From Chitinophagaceae bacterium (GTDB lineage: Bacteria; Bacteroidota; Bacteroidia; Chitinophagales; Chitinophagaceae): a stretch of DNA of 64,000 bases. How positions within the stretch are numbered: the first letter of the stretch is position 1; every line of letters starts with the position of its first letter. The DNA lies in the NCBI GenBank assembly GCA_004173235.1, contig SEAC01000020.1, positions 210,678 through 274,677 of the forward strand, given 5' to 3'. The notes beneath the pieces are model-generated. The model saw only the letters and a program-made list of their open reading frames with translations. It ran no database searches and was not told where the DNA came from. The position numbers and the translations under genes are program-made. This document shows, piece after piece, positions 62,601 to 64,000 of this stretch.

Positions 62601-64000
62601 TCCGATCGCGAACAACGTTACGGCTACCGCGCAGGTAAACCCCGGCGGCACCAACAACATCATCATCCCTGCCACCACCTTCAGCGGCGCCGATGCCGAT
62701 GCGGCCAATGGCGGTGAAATCGAGTACGTGCACATCACGGCCTTCCCAACCAATGCCACTTCGATCACCGTAACCGGCGCACTCACGGCTGGCGGCGCAG
62801 TGTCGACCAATACTTATAACGCGGGCAACTTCCCCGCAGGTGGCATATATATCGCCACCGAGGACAATGGAAACCTGCTCAATGCCAACGCCGTGCAGGT
62901 TGATCCTGTCAATGGCGCTGTTACCATCTCGATCTCGTTCAAAGTGATCGATAATGCAGGACAGGAAAGCACCAACACGGCAACAGCCGCGCAACCGCTT
63001 TCCGACCTTGCGATCAGCGGTACGGTATACGATGACGTCAACGGCGGCATCATGAACGGAACGGAAATTTCGAACGCAGGCGGCCAGCTCTATGTGAACC
63101 TCGTGAGCGGCGGCAACACGGTTGTGGCTTCGAAGCTTCTCACCGACGGCACCTTCAGCTTCACAACGGCGAACGGTGTTCAGAGCAACGTCGGCACCTA
63201 CACGCTCGTGCTCACCTCCGGGGCTGCAGCTACTTCGGCGACACTGCCGGGCGCAGCGTGGACATACACAGCAGAAGGCATCAGCGGCACCACCGGCGAC
63301 GGAACTGCCGACGGGTCCTATGCATTCGGTGGCAACGTGACCAGCAGCCAGGTGATCGACTTCGGTGTGGATGCACTGCCCACGGCACAGGACAATACCG
63401 CTGTCAGCCAGTCGAACCCCGGTGGCACCAACAATGCAACGATTCCTGCAACCACGTTCAGCGGCACTGATGCCGTTGACCTTGCAGGCGGCGCCATCAG
63501 CTACGTGCACATCACTGCCTTCCCGACAAATGCAGCTTCGATCACGGTCATCGGTAGCACTACGATCGGCGGTGCGGTGAGCACAACGACCTATACCAGT
63601 GGAAGCTTCCCGGGTGGTGGCGTTTATGTGGCTACCCTCGCCAACGGCAACCTCGCGACTGCAAATGCAGTGCAGGTGGATCCCATCGACGGCGCAGTGA
63701 CCGTAGACATTACCTACACGGTAGTAGACAACGCGGGTGTTTCGAGCGCAACTTCGGCCACGGCTTCGCAGCCTTTTGCAGACATCCTCATTACGGGTAC
63801 TGTTTACAACGATGTGAACGCAGGAATCATCGACGGCACGCCGATCTCAACTGCAGGCGGCCAGCTCTATGTGAACCTGGTAAATACGACCAACAACACG
63901 GTCGTTGCCTCGAAGCTGCTGACCGATGGTACGTTCAGCTTCGGCACTGCCGATGGCCTCGACAACTCGGTGACCACCTACCACCTTATCCTCACAGTTG
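53614..64000 (+). CDS. Giant secreted repetitive protein (adhesin-like), 3' end outside the window
   Basis: At least 3,462 codons with no stop before the window end. Signal peptide (LALLSLLAILLSPLSLLAQQ at about 11-30). Residues ~38-110 resemble a putative Ig-like He_PIG domain (SGTPTVASPATSYTVTATNA). A unique region to about 1,060 follows, holding the first degenerate copies of two modules: SGNVWDDVNA and NPGGYNNYT. From 56794 on the two alternate regularly in units of about 260 residues: an SGxVYDDxNGG module ending FGIDALP, and a QVNPGGTNT...SYVHITAFPTNATS...VDPVNGAV module. Probably a surface or T9SS-exported adhesin; the sorting domain would be beyond the window. The start at 53542 would add 24 residues. 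Confidence 0.88.
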   Translation, partial: MNPSVQRKSGLALLSLLAILLSPLSLLAQQAPTSLKYPTPNVYIVNASSVFLSPTVSGNVASYSISPGLPSGITLNTNTGVISGTPTVASPATSYTVTATNASGSTNATLSIQATTSYFDNNNAQISFSTATQITGTNGGRTVGDRMLFTNVATLSGTQIDCIVTTTSMTNVTTYDTYDQAAVSGANFNSNDPKFFSPQFTFNAAASAATPAQVRFDFQFILGNSYNAGTNPNGTAVILQNVTLNSYDVDGNGTAGSNQFNLFGGFNTYQLSGTPASTIGVSYDATSRLTKFRSNVPDNNTTVIADETQIRLNFSNVSNFPVIVGAEEGGQAFFFLDFSASNAFTTPVTVTAPSIDLGTSLTGVNNETSGCAASQSFTSGTTNAATPTGNTFTSLTVSVPTADILNGSSELLLVNGATGTGASNALNADFASRSLTLGGINYNVVATSTGGIRTLTFTRASGTFQQTNVEALLDAFRYSNGANPATNGVRTFTVNAFNATMKSPDAIFKATVSCVSISGNIFHDANGLTDATVNANGSPTVTANFAYAVLVNQSSGLSIASQGIAAGGAYSFGTVDTGSYFIYIRNAPVTNGTAISSSTYPTSAGGGVYKSVGENFGSDAGNDGLTDGKIVIKVGSTSVANANFGIEIPPTTTSTTINNVANPGGYNNYTVPVSGGFTYADEDGTVQSITITSFPTGANYIRLNGTIYTNGGTCPPQSSCTAWPGTVIVPAANVSAIAVDPSAVGAASVVIPFRATDNGAPTDINGSPNSVTINFIAQAVPITVSGNVWDDVNANAVKDAPEQFTNVASAGQTLYALLVQTTNTYSGAPTVYASTAVAANATSYTFSNVPSGNDYEVRLASLAAQPSDGVALSTITQALATGWTGVSYSNNGSLTTSLNTTAPVITLGTVAASKPNVNFGIDALPTAVNAGTSTQVNPGGTNSAVVPTTNFSGTDAVDLSSTGSIAYIRITAFPNANATSITITGASTPGGAITTNTYNPGNFPAGGVYVAAAANGNLASSGLVTVDPVNGAVVVAIPYKVVDAARIESSNTTNATISFTDLSISGSVYDDVNGGTIDGSLISNAGGQLYVNLVNTSGNTVVASKAVTSGAFSFTTADGLQNNVGTYKLVLASSAAATTAGLPTTAWVNTAEGTSSTSGDGTGDGTFTFGGNVAANATIDFGIDALPFATALTTATSQVNPGGTNTITIPAGTFSGNDAGDLSGGIISYVHITAFPTNATGISFVAGALTAGGATSAVSYTSGTFPGGGVYVATNSSGNPSSAINVDPVNGAVNVDLTYRTVDNAGKESLATGTARQPLTDLSISGSVYDDVDGGTINGTLISNAGGQLYVNLVNTSGNTVVASKAVTSGVYSFTSADGLQNSISTYQLVLTNSAVATGSTLPSAAWTYTAEGLSGTTGDGAANGVYAFGGTVTSNAVIDFGIDALPTVTALNTAAGVTNPGGTNTITIPAATFTGADAGDLAGGQVKYIHITSFPTNTTTINFAAGALTAGGATGALSYTSGTFPSGGVYVAANTSGNPTSTISVDPANGAVNVDISYKTVDNAGKESAATGIARQPLTDVTISGSVYNDTNGGTINGTLISSAGGQLYVNLVNSATNTLVASKAVTGGTFSFSTADGLQTNLSTYSLVITNNAAATTSILPSTAWTYTAEGISGGSGDGGANGAYAFGGNVTANVAIDFGLDALPTVVALTTATGQSNPGGTNTITVPATTFTGTDADAINGGTISYIHITSFPSNATSITLTGSTTIGGAVSTTSYTSGTFPAGGIYVATNGSGNPASNVLIDPVNGAVNVDISYRTVDNAGKESLAIGVARQPLSDITISGDVFDDPDGGIINGTLRSNAGGQLYVNLVNNGVLVASKAVSGAGSYSFSTADGLQSNIATYSLVLTNSAVATTSVLPSASFTYTAEGIANGTGDGTPNGTYTFGGNVTANTAIDFGIDALPTVTALNTASSQPNPGGTNSIVVPAGTFSGADAGDLSGGQIEYIHITGFPSNATSISFAAGATTLGGATSSVTYTSGTFPVGGVYVATNAAGNPTSDISIDPANGSVNADISYKTVDNAGKESTATGTARQPFSDLVISGTVYDDANGGIINGTAISNAGGQLYVNLVNSATNTVVASRTLTNGTYSFTTADGVQNDVATYAVVLANSASATSPELPAPSAWVNTAEGLSGTTGDVNVNGRYAFGEAVTASQVIDFGIDALPTSASTTAVSQVNPGGTATVTIPASTFVASDAGDLSGGQVNYIHIVSFPTNTTMVNFANAATSLNGTYGAQSYTSATFPAGGVFVATNTSGNPTSAITLDPVNGAVNVDFSFTAIDNAGQEGTVTGVARQPLSDLSISGSVYDDINEGTINGDLISNAGGQLYVNLVNTAGNTVVASQAVTGGTYSFTTADGLRNDITTYQLVLTSSAVATSATLPTTGWVYIAEGVTNTSGDGAVNGTYGFGGAVTTSAVIDFAIEALPVPATLTVATAQVNPGGTATVTIPASTFVASDANDLSGGAVSYIHITSFPTNATTVNFASAATSVNGTYGPLSYTSGTFPAGGVYVATNAGGNPVSAITVDPVNGAVDVDFTFTAIDNSSKESVSSGIARQPFSDLTISGTLYDDANGSKDNSINGTATGTPAATQMYANLVNTGTNTVVASQAIAAGGTYSFGSANGVQTGVGYAVVLSTTNGTTTASTPSGWVNTAEGRVAAGDGTPNGIDTIGTITTSQVVNFGVNGIPTATSSTITAQADPGGTTLVTIPSASFPGTDPDTNGEIAYVHLTAYPSNATSITAYSATTINGTPTVVSYTAGTFPAGGIYIPTDGPGYLLPVDALKIDPAPGATQAQFPYTVIDIAGYESNGATTTVPFVTNAISGTVYNDFNALLDAIINGVGVNLGGQLYVNAVAGGVVVGSGTVNANGTYVIGGLPANTYDLVLTTANNSITPALPAGWAFTGEGLVPAGDGTVNGTISVNLSGSGVANADFGIDARPIANNVTATAQVNPGGTNNIIIPATTFSGADADAANGGEIEYVHITAFPTNATSITVTGALTAGGAVSTNTYNAGNFPAGGIYIATEDNGNLLNANAVQVDPVNGAVTISISFKVIDNAGQESTNTATAAQPLSDLAISGTVYDDVNGGIMNGTEISNAGGQLYVNLVSGGNTVVASKLLTDGTFSFTTANGVQSNVGTYTLVLTSGAAATSATLPGAAWTYTAEGISGTTGDGTADGSYAFGGNVTSSQVIDFGVDALPTAQDNTAVSQSNPGGTNNATIPATTFSGTDAVDLAGGAISYVHITAFPTNAASITVIGSTTIGGAVSTTTYTSGSFPGGGVYVATLANGNLATANAVQVDPIDGAVTVDITYTVVDNAGVSSATSATASQPFADILITGTVYNDVNAGIIDGTPISTAGGQLYVNLVNTTNNTVVASKLLTDGTFSFGTADGLDNSVTTYHLILTV
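56794..64000 (+). repeat. Tandem ~780-bp coding repeats
   Basis: Copies start (DLSISGSVYDD-type codon) at 56794, 57574, 58354, 59131, 59908, 60688, 61468, 62242, 63004 and 63781, giving periods of 780, 780, 777, 777, 780, 780, 774, 762 and 777 bp. All differences are multiples of three. Protein sequence is well kept, while third codon positions differ a lot between copies, which points to old duplication under purifying selection rather than recent expansion. The copies at 61468 and 62242 are the most diverged, with a small insertion in the former (NGSKDNSINGTATGTPA). Confidence 0.92.

Overview
The window is a G+C-rich stretch of a Bacteroidota chromosome, most likely from a Chitinophagaceae relative (inference). 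The evidence is the division and cell-wall (dcw) cluster order, promoter boxes of the TAnnTTTG type instead of purine-rich ribosome sites, a MuiA-like protein with an inserted carboxypeptidase-regulatory domain, a YqgE protein, an active/inactive M16 peptidase pair, and a giant repetitive secreted protein. No rRNA, tRNA or CRISPR array was recognised.

Layout. 1-1028: the 3' end of an ATP synthase operon (atpD, atpC) and its terminator. 1131-5376: a MuiA-like protein, YqgE, and an orphan sensor kinase. 5377-6576: queA, divergent from the dcw cluster. 6746-23952: the complete dcw cluster mraZ-rsmH-ftsL-ftsI-murE-mraY-murD-ftsW-murG-murC-ftsQ-ftsA-ftsZ. All genes are on the plus strand and many overlap by 1-8 bases. 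Together they make UDP-MurNAc-pentapeptide (meso-DAP type judging by MurE), lipid I and II, and the septal ring. 24022-31411: a DUF6544-like membrane protein with a premature stop, a small lipoprotein, a kinase/response-regulator pair, a YfcH-type epimerase and two M16 peptidases. 31619-36066: an accessory, partly decayed region. It holds a metzincin, an AT-rich array of 21-bp phased repeats, a winged-helix Fic protein, fragments of a second metzincin and of a second cyclase tail, a GNAT acetyltransferase and a class III nucleotide cyclase. 36242-52022: housekeeping genes (fatty-acid oxidation enzyme, metG, metalloprotease lipoprotein, tandem LD-carboxypeptidases, kup, two proteins of unknown function, purQ, DsbD pair). 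52028-64000: a GAF protein and, divergent from it, the first ~3,460 codons of a giant secreted protein built from tandem ~260-residue units; it runs off the window.

Three themes stand out. (1) The 21-bp phased array next to the Fic gene, inside a region shaped by recombination, is the best candidate for an undescribed element. (2) Degenerate short-period repeats, often as inverted pairs, fill many intergenic gaps. In rsmH and metG they have entered the coding sequence and are translated. (3) Two essential genes look damaged (an atpD-atpC junction deletion and about 40 missing codons in metG), and one gene has an in-frame stop. Read-level verification of this assembly is warranted before any biological reading of those lesions.
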